NCBI GenBank assembly: GCA_036898135.1 | Contig: CM072527.1 | Span: forward strand, 36,588,713 to 36,652,712 | Reading direction: 5' to 3' | From: Oncomelania hupensis | Lineage: Eukaryota > Mollusca > Gastropoda > Littorinimorpha > Pomatiopsidae | DNA length: 64,000 nucleotides | Part shown: piece after piece, positions 33,151 through 43,836 of the stretch | Position numbering within the stretch: the first letter of the stretch is position 1 | How the letters are laid out: every line of letters begins with the position of its first letter | Made by a program: the position numbers and the translations under genes | Notes under the pieces: model-generated | The model's database searches: none | What the model saw: the letters and a program-made list of their open reading frames with translations, nothing else | What the model was told of the DNA's origin: nothing

Positions 33151-34151
33151 GAAACATAGTATGATACACACGGAAATGATAGTGAGACGCCGCCATTTTC
33201 GCGCGATGACGTCAATCAGTCTCACCATCACTTCCGCCTACGCCATCCTCTAACCGCTAACGAAAGAATACATTTTCTCGTTGCTGAAGAACCGAATCAA
33301 TAAGCATGCAAACATGCACGAAACGATCGGATTTACGAACCGCACAGATCATTCATTCACTCATTCGCAACTGGAAACCAACACCACGCTCGCGTGACCA
33401 TTGCCGACACAAATACCGACGAAACCGAGTTTTGACCTTTCGTCCTATACCTATCTATGTTTCACGGATGTTTCCAGCCACGAATTGCACACAATCGGCG
33501 ATTTACATACCCAAACGGTGTCTGAATAACTAGCTATGATACTCCTGCTATTGAGGCTGCAGTATGCCTTTACACACAAATATCTGTAGCATTGAATCGT
33601 TGCTTACATCGCCAACCATTTTATCACTGCTGACAGAATTTGCCAACTTGGAAGTGTAGCTACCACAGCATACTAAATCTTCCACAGTTCGTGACTAAAT
33701 GTTCTTCACAGTGGTCCTATTTGAAACTAACATATTTCCACATCAACGTAGGCTGTGATCATTTAGGACACAACACTTTTTTAGTGGCCGGTAAAGAAGT
33801 CGAAAAAACTGTTTGTTAGGCCAGCGCCTATTGCGCATGTGAGTCCTTCCTCTCGCCAGAGATTCTTGCAGACTGATTTTCAATAGTAAACATCCTTCGG
33901 CAATTTCGTTCCTACGCGACAGAACTTTTCCCTGCAAATCATTGGTCCTCAGAGGGACAAAGTACAAAATAAAAACAAATGACGAAAGCTCCGAAATGAC
34001 GCATATGCTACGTCATTCAATATTTCTGTGTTCGTCTCGGTACTTTACGAAACAGAATAACTATTGACATTTTTCTTTCAAAATATCATTTTTAAACAGC
34101 GTTATAATTGATAGCGTATAAACGTATCTCAATGGAGCTTGTATCGCGACA
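33151..34151. other. right part of the candidate LTR
   Basis: About 1 kb without credible ORF or repeat unit. It includes a GCCGCCATTTTCGCGC stretch at 33190-33207. It is assigned to the solo LTR only because it lies between the LINE and the right ACTAC duplication. Confidence 0.35.
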
Positions 34152-34350
34152 ACTACAATCATTTTGACATTCATTTGCCAATATAAAACAGAGTTTGTAC
34201 GTGCATGAGTTACTACGAGGTCAGAATGCGTGGAATGCACTCAGCTAAATCCTGTCATTCATAAGAACAGTTTGTTTACAAACACAATACTACACACTAC
34301 AATCACTTTGACATTCATTTGCCTATGAGCATATAAAACAGTTTGTGTAC
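34152..34350. repeat. tandem ~150-bp repeat, last units
   Basis: The end of the unit broken at 30197, a full unit from about 34201, and a partial ending at ATATAAAACAGTTTG. Confidence 0.85.
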
Positions 34351-34610
34351 TTGTCCTTTTGGAGGAGTAACCATCCAAGTCCAACCTTTAATAGGATACA
34401 ATGTCTTAGAAGAAATTCTATACATTTGTTAAAATCCAGCTTATTGTGAGAAGCAAAAATCGTACGAACATTATTGCAGACCCATTTATAGAACATTTAA
34501 AATTTTTCCAAGAAAAGGAGATTGCACTAGTGGATTTATACATAATATATACGCATCAGTATATTCACGATCTGTACGTCATTCCTTATTTTTTCCATAA
34601 CCCTTCTCAC

Positions 34611-34825
34611 CTGTCTCTCAGCTGTGGACTATCTTCTTTTGTAGGCAACAACACAATGCTACTCTGTATCTCTAGTGTCTCGTGAGTCGATGTGTTAGAT
34701 TCTGGTATTTTCTGTTCTTCTTCTTCAAAAGACTCCCTGATATTACTGTCTGGTCTTTTATTACTGTGCTGGAATCGTGGACTGCCACTATCAGAGGCGG
34801 AACCAGGAGAAGGAGTTTCTTTTCG
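34611..34825 (-). CDS. candidate exon, acidic Ser/Pro-rich, unknown
   Basis: The acceptor is CTGCCGGTTAG before 34825 and the donor GACAG|GTGAGA after 34611. One frame is open for all 71 codons, with protein-like composition (ETPSPGSASDSGSPRF, then SFEEEEQKIPESN). It lies downstream of the ankyrin exon on the same strand and could be its next exon. The donor-like TTTGG|GTGAGAG at 35138 would, in the ankyrin frame of that end, deliver phase 1, whereas this frame needs phase 0. In the frameshifted frame of the long ORF the phase would fit. The link is unresolved. Confidence 0.4.
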
Positions 34826-35087
34826 CTAACCGGCAGATGAGAAATACGTCGATATTTCCATCATGTCGGTTTACCAGTCTAACACGCAAAAACACAATTT
34901 CACAACACTGGACACGGTAACAGTACTGTCAAACTTCTTTCATTTTTCTAATGATTGCAGTGGTCACATTCAAATTACGCCTACAATACTTCAATAATCA
35001 TAATTGCACAAAGTACGTGTTTCATTCGGTGATAAGAGGTTTAGCAAACACAGAGTACGCATTCAGTGATTACATCGTCAGTCGCAA

Positions 35088-35794
35088 TCAAGAGAGAGCT
35101 AGCGAAAACACGTCCGACCAGCTCGGTGTTCTCTCACCCAAAGACTTCTTTCTTTGTGACAGATGAATCGATGACTGACAGACTAGCAGTGGAACACGTG
35201 TTTTCTCCGGCATGGCCATGATGGCTGTGTGACTTTTATGACGTTCATAATCCACAGCTCTTAATCCAAGTTTATCCTTGACTTTGATGTTAGGGTTGTG
35301 CTGTAGGAGGAGAGCAACAACATCAGTATGGCCCTTGATAAAGGCCAAGTGTAGTGGTGTATGACTATCATTGTCAGTGATGTTGATGTCAGAGTTGTGC
35401 TGTAGGAGAGCAACAACAACAAGAGTATGGCCAAAGAAGCAGGCATAATGTAATGGTGTCCGACTATCATTGTCAGTGACGTTGATGTCGGGGTTGTGCT
35501 GTAGGTAAAGGTAAAGATAGTCCCATATCCTTGTGGCAGTAGGGGAGCGTGATGTTGGAGATCACACTTATCTTGGGCCAGCGTAATGAGGGTGATGTCC
35601 ATCTCTCTCCCTCGCTGCTTTACCTTCCCCACCCTTAAGAGAGTAGGTACTCAGTCACAGTTGAGTCAACTGGGGACGTTGTTATTTGTCGCTTCACGTT
35701 TTGCGGTCACCCATCCAAGTGCTAACCGCACTGGACGGCGTTAAACTTGCGACACAGTAGCGAGTGCTCCAACCACTGCTGTAGGAGAGCAAAA
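35088..35794 (-). pseudogene. displaced end of the ankyrin array
   Basis: The minus strand still encodes a final ankyrin unit and a plausible C-terminus (GHTDVVALLLQHNPNIKVKD, then GLRAVDYERHKSHTAIM, ending at a stop at 35088-35090). It lies in another frame from the main ORF and is separated from it by a SINE. It probably represents the ancestral 3' end of the coding region. Confidence 0.65.
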
Positions 35795-37260
35795 TTATCT
35801 GAATATCATTGTCAATGACGATGACATCAGGATTTGTCTGCAGAGGAGGGCCGACAATAACAGTATGGCTTTTAATACAAGCCAAGGGTGGCGGTTTCTG
35901 ACTATCACTGTCAGTGATGGTGTCAAGGTTATGCCGTAGGAGGAGAGCAACAACATCAGTATGGCCCTTATCTCAGGCCAAGTATAGCGGTGTCCGTCTA
36001 TCATTGTCGATGATGTTTTTGTCAGGGTTATGATTTTGAATGAGAGCGTCATCATAAACGATATGATGTATATCACAGGTAAAAAGTAGTCGTGTATTAC
36101 TATCATTGTCATTGATGTTGGTGTCACGGTTGTGCAGTAGGAGGGCAACAACGATATTATGACCCACATGAAAATCAAAGCAATGTGGTATCCGTCTATC
36201 GTTGTCGGTGACAATGATGTCAGGGTTATGCAGTAGAATGAGACCCCCAACATCATCAGTATGGTAATTATCACAGGCATAATGTAGCGGTATATTACTA
36301 TCATTGTCAGTGATGTTGGTGTCACGGTTTTGATGAAGGAGAGGAGCAAAATCATCAGTATGGCCAAAGAAGCAGGCATAATGTTATGTCTGACTATCAT
36401 TGTCAGTGACGCTGATGTCAGGGTTGTGTGGTAGAAGGAGTGCGACAACATCGGTTTGGCCATTATTTTATCACAGGCCAAGTGTAGCGGTGTCCGACTG
36501 TCATTGTCAGTGTTGATGACAGGTTTGTGCGGTAGGCGGAGAACAATAGCATGAGTATGGCCAAAGAAAGCGGCATAACGAAACGGCGTCGGATTAGAAT
36601 TGTCGATGTGGTTGATGTCAGGCTTGTGCTGTAGGAGGAGAGCAGCAACAACATCAGTATGGCCCAAGACGTAGGTACTGTGTAGCGGTCTCCGAAGATC
36701 ATTGTCAGTGACGTTGATGGCATGCTTGTACAGTAGGGGGAGACAAAAAACATTAGTAAGGATATTAGTAAAGACCATTAAACGGGCCAAGTCTAGCGGT
36801 GTTTTACTATTATTTTCAGTGATGTTGATTGCAGAGTTGTGCTCTCTGAGAAGAAAAACAACATCAATATGGCGATTATTACAGGCCAAGTGTAGCGGTG
36901 TCCGAGATTCATTGTCAGTTGCGTTGATGTCAGGGTTGTGCTGTAGAAGGAGAGCAACAACAGCAGTATGGCCATTTTCACAGGCCAAGTGTAACGGTGT
37001 CTGTCTATTATTGTCAGTGATGTTGATGTCAGAGTTGTGCTGTAGGAGGAGAGAAACAACATCAGTAGGGCCCGTGATACAGGCCCAGTGTAGCGATGTC
37101 CGTCTATCATTGTCAGTGACGTTGATGTCAGAGTTGTGCTGTAGGAGGAGAGCAACAACATCAGTATGGCCAAAGAAGCAGGCATAGTGTAACGATGTAT
37201 TACTATCATTGTCAGTGATGCTGATGTCAGGGCTGTGCTGCAGGAGAAGATTAACAATCT
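35220..37260 (-). repeat. homogenised 99-bp ankyrin-coding tandem array
   Basis: About 18 successive 99-bp units share TATCATTGTCAGTGA.GTTGA and GTTGTGCTGTAGGAGGAG on the plus strand. They are far more alike than the older ankyrin repeats at 37300-38430, which points to recent tandem expansion or gene conversion. Confidence 0.8.
35506..35776 (-). mobile_element. 5S rRNA-derived SINE inside the ankyrin exon
   Basis: The 271-bp insert is flanked by a 9-bp duplication TGCTGTAGG (35497-35505 and 35777-35785). On the minus strand its head contains GTTAGCACTTGGATGGGTGA, matching the intermediate-element/C-box promoter region of 5S rRNA genes. It ends in (TTTACC)n, read as GGTAAAGGTAAAG on the plus strand. 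This is the structure of SINE3-type retroposons. It carries stops into the ankyrin array. Confidence 0.8.
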
Positions 37261-39906
37261 GAGACTGGCCTCTCACACATGCCACATGCAGTGAAGACAT
37301 CCCTGTTTTACGTCTATTGGCTATGGACTGCTTTGGTACAAGGCTCGCTAAGTGGGTCTGTCCATTCCTGATGTTGACGTCAGCATTGTGAAGTAGCAGT
37401 GTATGCACGATGTCTGTGTCGTCATTTCCACATGCTATGTGAAGAGCTGAGACTTCATTGTCATTGCGTATGTTGACATCGGCTCCATGGTCAACAAGTA
37501 GCTTAGTGATGTGGCCATGACGTTTGTAGCAGGCCAGGCGTAACGCCGTTTCTGTGTTGAGTGGTGCATATACACTTTCTTCTTTGTCGATCTGCTCAGA
37601 ACAAAGGGTTTTCCATCCTTGACTGGTCTCTGTGTCCACATTAGCCTGGTGTTGAAGAAGGAAGTCCGCCAGTTCATAGCGTCCTTCATAGCAGGCCTTG
37701 TGAAGCAAGGTGAAGGAACAGTGCCCTGACAGAGAGATGTTGATATCAGCATGATAGCGAAGGAGTATCTCAGCGACGTCCCAGTGACTGTTATCACAGG
37801 CCAGAGCCAGAGGCGTGTGACCAGTCTCACAGCGTAAATTGACGTCAGCGTTATGCTTTAGTAACACTTCAGCCAGCTCTTTCTCTCCGTTCTTACACAC
37901 AGCGTGCAGGGCACTGTGTCCGTTGACTGTTTGTGTGTTGACGTCCGCGCCTTTGGAGATGAGCAGTGTTGCTGTATCCAGGTGTTTCTCACTACAGGCC
38001 ACAAACAACGGTGTTTGATTCAGGTGGTCGGTAGAGTTGACATCAGCCTGTAAGTCAATGAGAAGAGAAACGATGTGGGTCTGGCCACACCTTGCAGCAT
38101 AGTGCAGTGGTGTCATTTTGGTCTTGTTCCTGTCATCCACTGACACGCTGTGACAAAGCAGGATCTTGATACTGTTGATGTCACCTGTACAACAGGCAAT
38201 GTTGAAATCAAAGCAGGCATTGTGAGGTGGTTGAGAGCTGTCTGTGTTCTGCGCTCTCCGTCTGGCCGCCAGCTGGGCTGGTGTTAGTCCTGTCTTGTTC
38301 TTCACAGTCACTGACGCCCCACTTTGTACCACGATCTTGATGACTTCTAACTGCCCAGAGTCAGCGGCCAGGTGTAACAACGTGTTGCCGTCTGCGTCCT
38401 GTTTGTCCACCTGTCTGTCTACCAGCAGCCGCAGCGCCAGGTACAGTTGTTGGCATGGGAACGTGACGTCAATGATGTCATTGCATAGCGCCATCGTCAG
38501 CAAAGTGCGTGGAATGATGAGAGAGGGATGACTGACGCAGTACAAAGGACCGTTGATCAGATCATTGATGTGGCTGTGAGCTGACTGCACATGTTCTGTC
38601 AGCCTCTGGTCCAACTGCATCAATGGTAGGCTGAGTTTTTCAGTGGATGGTTTGAGACACTTTTCAGTGTGAGCCTGAAAAAGATTCCAGACCAGCAGGT
38701 GGTCTCCTCGCATCAAAGCAAACAGGAACGCTGTATGTATAAAGATACGGGAATCGGTCATGAGGTTTTTTTCCCGAATATGACTGAGACACCACTCAGT
38801 GAGACAGGAGGACGGCCCCCATACCGACCAGTATAGCAGAGGAAGACCATGCTGATGGTCCACGGCACTGATAAGATTTTGCACACCGCCCTGGCTTATG
38901 CAGTAGTCTTCAAACTCACGCAGGAATTGTGGGCTGTAGAGACAGGGATGCTGACTCATCTCCAGCAGTCGTCCTCCGACCATGTCCTCGTACATTCTCT
39001 GCATAAGCAATCTAGTGTTTTCCGGCTTAACTGTTAAAACCAGACCATTCTTGTCGATTGTCATGTCATCTGTATGCACGAATTGCACTAAAAACGTGAT
39101 GTCCACAATTTTTAAAACATGTTCAAGGTCATTAAACATGACAGTTTTGTGCAGAGCAAAAACAGCTGCTTCGTACACAACTCGGTCAACATAACTGTTT
39201 CCACTGGGATCAAGTATGAAGCCTTGCCACAGACTGGCATATTCCCGAAGTTTTGCTGGAGAAACCTCTTTGAAACCCAACTCCTCAAGCTGCTTCCGGT
39301 TGTCGGAATGAAACGTGTACCAACGGCTATTTCCCTGTATGACTAAGACAAGCAGGGAGCCTATCGCTTCACCATGACGTGCATCACGCAGCATAGGCAC
39401 AAAGAGTTTGTAATAGTGACGAAAGGACAGTGGGCGTTGCTGTGGCAATGTAACAGCTTCAAAAGATTTGAGCAGTTTACAGTGCATGGTTTGATCATAC
39501 TCTTGCAGCTCTAGCATGACATGAGGATAAACAATGAAGACAATCTTGATTGTATTACACTTGTACTTGTACATAGCGTGGTTGTAAAAACTGTTGTACT
39601 GATCCATGTCTAAGCGAGCAACACCAAAAGCTCCATCAAAAATAACAATCTGCTTCTTGTCGTTAGTTCTTCTCCTCTTTCGTTCCCAGTCTTTAACGCT
39701 CGTGTAAAAGTTAATGGCAAACCCATGTGTGCTGAACTGATGCCGAATCCCAGAGATGTAGGCCTCTCTCTTGGGTCCTGGTGATATGCAGAGAAGGACA
39801 CGACCTTTGTTGTTGAGAGCCTTGATGACTGTGTGGAACTCGCCTTCTGTGAGAATTGCACGGAGGTCATCTGTTTCATCACAGCTGGTCGTGCTGTCCG
39901 TTTCCC
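35795..39906 (-). CDS. STAND-like / ankyrin-repeat protein, main exon
   Basis: The exon opens at 39906 after an acceptor (GTTGACCAG) and its first two bases complete a codon from the exon ending at 47768. The frame runs to a stop at 35795; the first ATG at 39605-39607 is internal. The N-terminal part reads as a diverged STAND NTPase: strand-loop GRVLLCISPGPKREAY where a P-loop would be (39761-39800) and QIVIFDGAFGVARLD like a Walker B (39615-39653). A helical region follows. About 17 ankyrin repeats occupy roughly 38430-36475. At about 36463-36471 four extra bases shift the frame; beyond that the DNA still encodes ankyrin units in another frame, while this ORF continues about 225 codons with no homology. 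Similar NTPase-ankyrin proteins are common, expanded and often immune-linked in invertebrates. Function here is inferred. Confidence 0.75.
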
Positions 39907-40012
39907 CTGGTCAACATCAGGCACACAATGTTAGCTAACATGTCACGCCTGTGAACAGACTCTTTATTATTTAACGTAAATTTGCACGGCTGTAACTTGC
40001 TAAGTTGGGCTG

Positions 40013-41521
40013 TGTCACGTGGGGTTTATGGGCTCTGCACAATGGAATTATGGACCCTCACGTTTATTCGGTGGGAACTGCTAGTAAGTCACCCTATGAA
40101 TTACTTTAATAAATTTATTTGTTTAGCTCGTTCTGTGTTAAGGTTGGGGTACAGAAATAGATAGAAAAATGGTAAAAGAATACTGTCACACTAGCTTTCA
40201 CACGGCTATGAATCATATGTAGTCCAGCCACTTGATAACAGTTAAAATCACACATTTATTTCTTCTACTCTATACAAGATTCTCTAAGTACTAATCTAAC
40301 TTAAAAAGTCTCTTTCAATGCAAATAGTTCGATCGCTGATAGTCTAGGCAGCTGTTATTTCTTCCTCGGGCACTTGCTATTATATTTCATGTAGATTTGG
40401 ACTACTGTGGTCCGTTTTACAGTTTCTGAAGAGTTGGACTACTGTGGTCCTGTTTTGATCAGTTTAAGTGCACCTTGGCGTGTTCACTTAACTGCTAGAT
40501 GGTGCGTGCGAAGTCCTTCTGTGAGGTAGCTTCTGGTCCACCTTTGTCGTTGTGTAGTTGGGTTCCCTTGGCACGCTGTGGGGTCTGACAGGGTGTTTTT
40601 CCGGGTAGCTCTTTCCGTCTTGTGCGGTAGAGGATACTCCGCCAACTTGTTTCTGTGGAGTGGGGTTCACAGGATAGCTCGCCTGCTCGTCTGTAATATA
40701 AGAGACGAAATTCTGCACAACCCTGAATAATCGGTTTGTGCAGAGCGTCTCACTGAAAGCCAAAGTAGCCCTCAGTGATAGCTCCACATCTCTATACATA
40801 AGCGACGAACATTCTGCTACTTCCGGGGTCCACTGGAATCTCACTCTAAATTCCTATACATACATAAATATCAATCGTGTCTAACTATACACATACAGAA
40901 TTAATAATATTATAAACATTCAGTGGTACAGCCACTGGTCTGCAAACATACATATAAGTTAAACAACAGTGGTTCCGTATGGTATACAACATGGCGGCGC
41001 AACCGGTCGTGTTTCGCCTCGTGTTCGGCCTTTCCACATGGTCACGCAAATTCGGATTAACAATTCACATTTATGCATAGCAAATTCTTCAAACATAATT
41101 TCAACAATAATATAAATATATCACTATGAAACAGAAGGGTGTTCATTTACCTGTTTGACAAGTTCAGGCCCGTGGTGGCTTGATAGAATTCTAAGATTCT
41201 AAGTCCTGCTTCCTGGTCTAAGTGTGGAGAGATTTCTCTGCCAGCTTTCTAGCTGTTAACACTTCGGTGTATTCCTCCCAACTGACCAAAGCTGTGTTAG
41301 GCTCGGACCCAGTCAAACTGGCTCGAACCGCTTTGCCTAAGCTCTCATTGGGTAAAATGTTCAGATTCAAAGCTCAAGTGCTGAGTCACTACGCAGCGTG
41401 GGTCGGGCTCGCGGTGTGTACTTTAATTGCTGCTGGGTAATATACTGACTCTCTACTGTTACAAAAACTACACAAGGCTGAATAGTCAATGAGCAGAGTT
41501 AAAACTAGCCAGTTCATGACA
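40013..41521 (-). repeat. 3' LTR of second element
   Basis: 1509 bp. On its sense strand it is preceded by the purine-rich GTTGAGGGAGCC at 41522-41533, a probable polypurine tract. Confidence 0.92.
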
Positions 41522-41679
41522 GGCTCCCTCAACTGAAAAAAGTCGATGACTACTGGATTCGACCTTTTTCTACTACAGAGCCTAGTTTAACGCTGCACTA
41601 TCCTAGGGTCCTATTTGCAAACTAAGTAAGTTGCTCTACCTGAGCTGCAATGCTGTGCCAGGTAGCTATGGACACTAGT

Positions 41680-42300
41680 GACAGGGTATTATTGGGCGGG
41701 GACGAATTCTGGTGCTGTGGCCCTTAGTTGTGTTGGGTGGGCGACAGCTGCTGTGTCCTCCACGAGATGGCGACTGAGGTAGTCGGCTCCGTGGTTCTCT
41801 TTGCCGGGTATGTACTCGATTTGGAATGAGTACGCTTGAAGGGTGAGTGCCCATCTCATCAGGCGAGAGTTCAAAGACTTGGAGGCTGCCAGGAACGATA
41901 GTGGTTGATGGTCCACCTGAACTGTGAAGTGGGTCCCATACAGGTAGAGTTGAAACTTCTGTATGGCCCAGACTAGTCCAAGACATTCTTTCTCCGACGT
42001 GGCGTAGTGGGTCTCGGCGGGTCTCAATTTTCTGCTGGCGTAGGCGACAGGGAATAGCGTCTCTGCATTCTTGGGGTCGCGCTGTAGCAGTACTGCTCCG
42101 AGGCCTAAGTCGCTTGCGTCGGTGCGTAGAACGAATGGCTGAGTCAAATCGGGTAGGTGGAGTACTGGCGCCGATGTCATTCTGTCCTTGAGTGTTTGGA
42201 ATGCTGTCTCGCATTCGGCTGTCCATACTACTTTGTCCGGGGCGATTTTCCGGGTTCCATTTGTCAGTGGTACTGCGATGCTGTTGTAGTTGGGGATGAA
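41680..42300 (-). pseudogene. RNase H domain of second element
   Basis: The minus strand reads the RT thumb/connection (NYNSIAVPLTN near 42290) and an RNase H with LRTDASDLGLGAVLLQ, the acidic catalytic positions and a final GADYLSRH. The ORF with its own ATG starts at 42180. It is out of frame with the upstream integrase because of the deletion junction near 42297-42305, and the whole RT palm including its YxDD-type box is missing, roughly 1 kb compared with the first element. Confidence 0.85.
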
Positions 42301-43805
42301 CTTCTTCCGCGATGGCGATGGCCATCCATGTGTGTGTGCTGGGGGTCGCTGGTCGGTCCGTGTATTTCTTGAGGAGATTGATGTGGTGGTATCGGGCTCT
42401 CCCGTTCACCTCTACTTGGTAGACTGTCTTGGATTTCTTGGCAGTCACCCGGTACGGTCCTCTCCAAGCGATGTCCAGCTTGTTGGTTCCACTTGGAAGT
42501 AAGAGTAGCACTTGATCGCCGACTTGCAGTTCTCGGTCCTTCGCGTGGCGGTTGTAGTACTTCGCCTGACGGGCTCTGGCCTTCTTCAGTGCTTCACCAG
42601 CTTTCTTCCACGTTGCTTTGAGGGTTTCCTGCAGGTCTGCGACGTACTTGGTGGCACCTCTTGGTGTGTCGTCTATCTTGGCTTCCGTCCAACTTCTGCG
42701 TAGGGCTTCTAGCGGTCCTGCTAGCGGTCTGCCGAATAGCAATGTTGACGGGGTGTAGCCTGTGGCTGCATGGGGCGTTTCTCGGTATGCGAACAGTGCC
42801 GCATTCACGTAGGTGTCCCACGCTTCTGGATTGTCGTCGGCGACTTTCCTGAGGATGGTGAGAAGGGTTCCATTCAGTCTTTCTACTTGTCCGTTGCTGG
42901 CGGGGTGGTATGGTGGTGTGCGACTGTGATGAACTTGTATCAACTCGAACACGTCTTGCATCAGGCGGCCGGTGAACTGAGATCCGTTGTCCGTTCTAAT
43001 GCTGTCCGGGAATCCGACTCTGGTAAAGATGGCGATGAGTGCATCTGCAATCTTCTTGGTGTCGATCGCTGGCAACGGGACTGCTTCGCACCACATCGTA
43101 CATGCGTCGACGAGTGTGAGTAGAAATCTGTTCCTCTTCTTGGTCATGGGCAGTGGTCCTACTATGTCTACTGAGACTTGCTGGAATGGCACGCCGACTA
43201 CTACTGATGGTCCTAAGGTAACTGGTACGGTGTGATGTCGCGGGGAATATCGTTGACATTGGTGGCAAGATTTCACGTAGCGCTTGACATCCTCCGTGAT
43301 TCCTGGCCAATAGTAGTTTGCGCTGATTCTCTGCACTGTGGCTCCAATTCCCATGTGTCCGCTGAGTGGCATGCTGTGGCCTAATTCTAGTACTTGGGCT
43401 CGAAGGGTGGCTGGTAGTACTAGTTGGGTGTGATCTCCATCTCCTTGTCGATGTAGAACTCCCTCTTCCATGTAGAAGTCTCCCTTGTGCGGGGGTGTGT
43501 GCGCCTTGGGTAGCTTCTGGAAGCACTTCGCTATCGAGGCGTCTTCTTTCTGTGCTGTTTTGATCTCTTCGAGTCCTGGATTCGGAGCGAACTCGGGCTG
43601 GGGTGGTTGGGTTTTAGCTTGGGCCCTGGTTTGCACTGCAGCTATCTCTACAGTTTTAGGGGGCGTGCCTAAGAACACATACCTACAACCTAGCACTAGA
43701 TCATACAGGGGTTTCTGTAAAACAGCTGCTTGGATTCGTCCTGTGACGTACCTACTCTCTACTTCGATCCAAGCTATTGGGCAAGTAGTCGTCGGTTTCG
43801 TCTAG
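42300..43805 (-). pseudogene. integrase region of second element
   Basis: In frame from about 43805 (ATG at 43696) the minus strand encodes an end-of-protease segment, the HHCC zinc domain (LELGHSMPLSGHMG to CHQCQRY), the DDE core (SVDIVGPLPM, RTDNGSQF, GQVERLNG) and a GPY-type module (WRGPYRV). The same ORF then runs 200 further codons out of frame into RNase H DNA to 41675. It is separated from Gag by a frameshift at the GCGCGCGG run near 43845 and one TAG near 43805. Confidence 0.88.
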
Positions 43806-43836
43806 TCTGCTCCTTGTAAGTCGACTGTCTTGTCTG

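Larger units (their letters stand above)
30198..34151. mobile_element. candidate solo LTR carrying a LINE insertion
   Basis: It starts TGTCACGTGACC, ends ATCGCGACA, and is flanked by the 5-bp duplication ACTAC (30193-30197 and 34152-34156). The uninterrupted site CACACTACAATCA is present in the neighbouring repeat unit near 27780. TG...CA ends, a 5-bp duplication and ends like those of the two Ty3-type elements here (TGTGACG, TGTCACG) suggest a solo LTR of about 1.8 kb once the LINE (about 31003-33150) is excluded. No internal direct repeat or gag-pol is seen. Orientation is unknown. Confidence 0.55.

Noticed and set aside
34611..34825. Joining this exon to the ankyrin C-terminus as certain
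   Set aside because: The phase delivered by the ankyrin-frame donor at 35138 does not fit the open frame, so it is kept only as a candidate exon.
35220..37260. Regular 99-bp spacing considered as CRISPR-like or satellite array
   Set aside because: The repeat unit encodes the 33-residue ankyrin motif; there are no spacers.
40488..40844. 118-codon ORF (also 46060-46416)
   Set aside because: Lies wholly in the LTR of the second element; no homology or motif.
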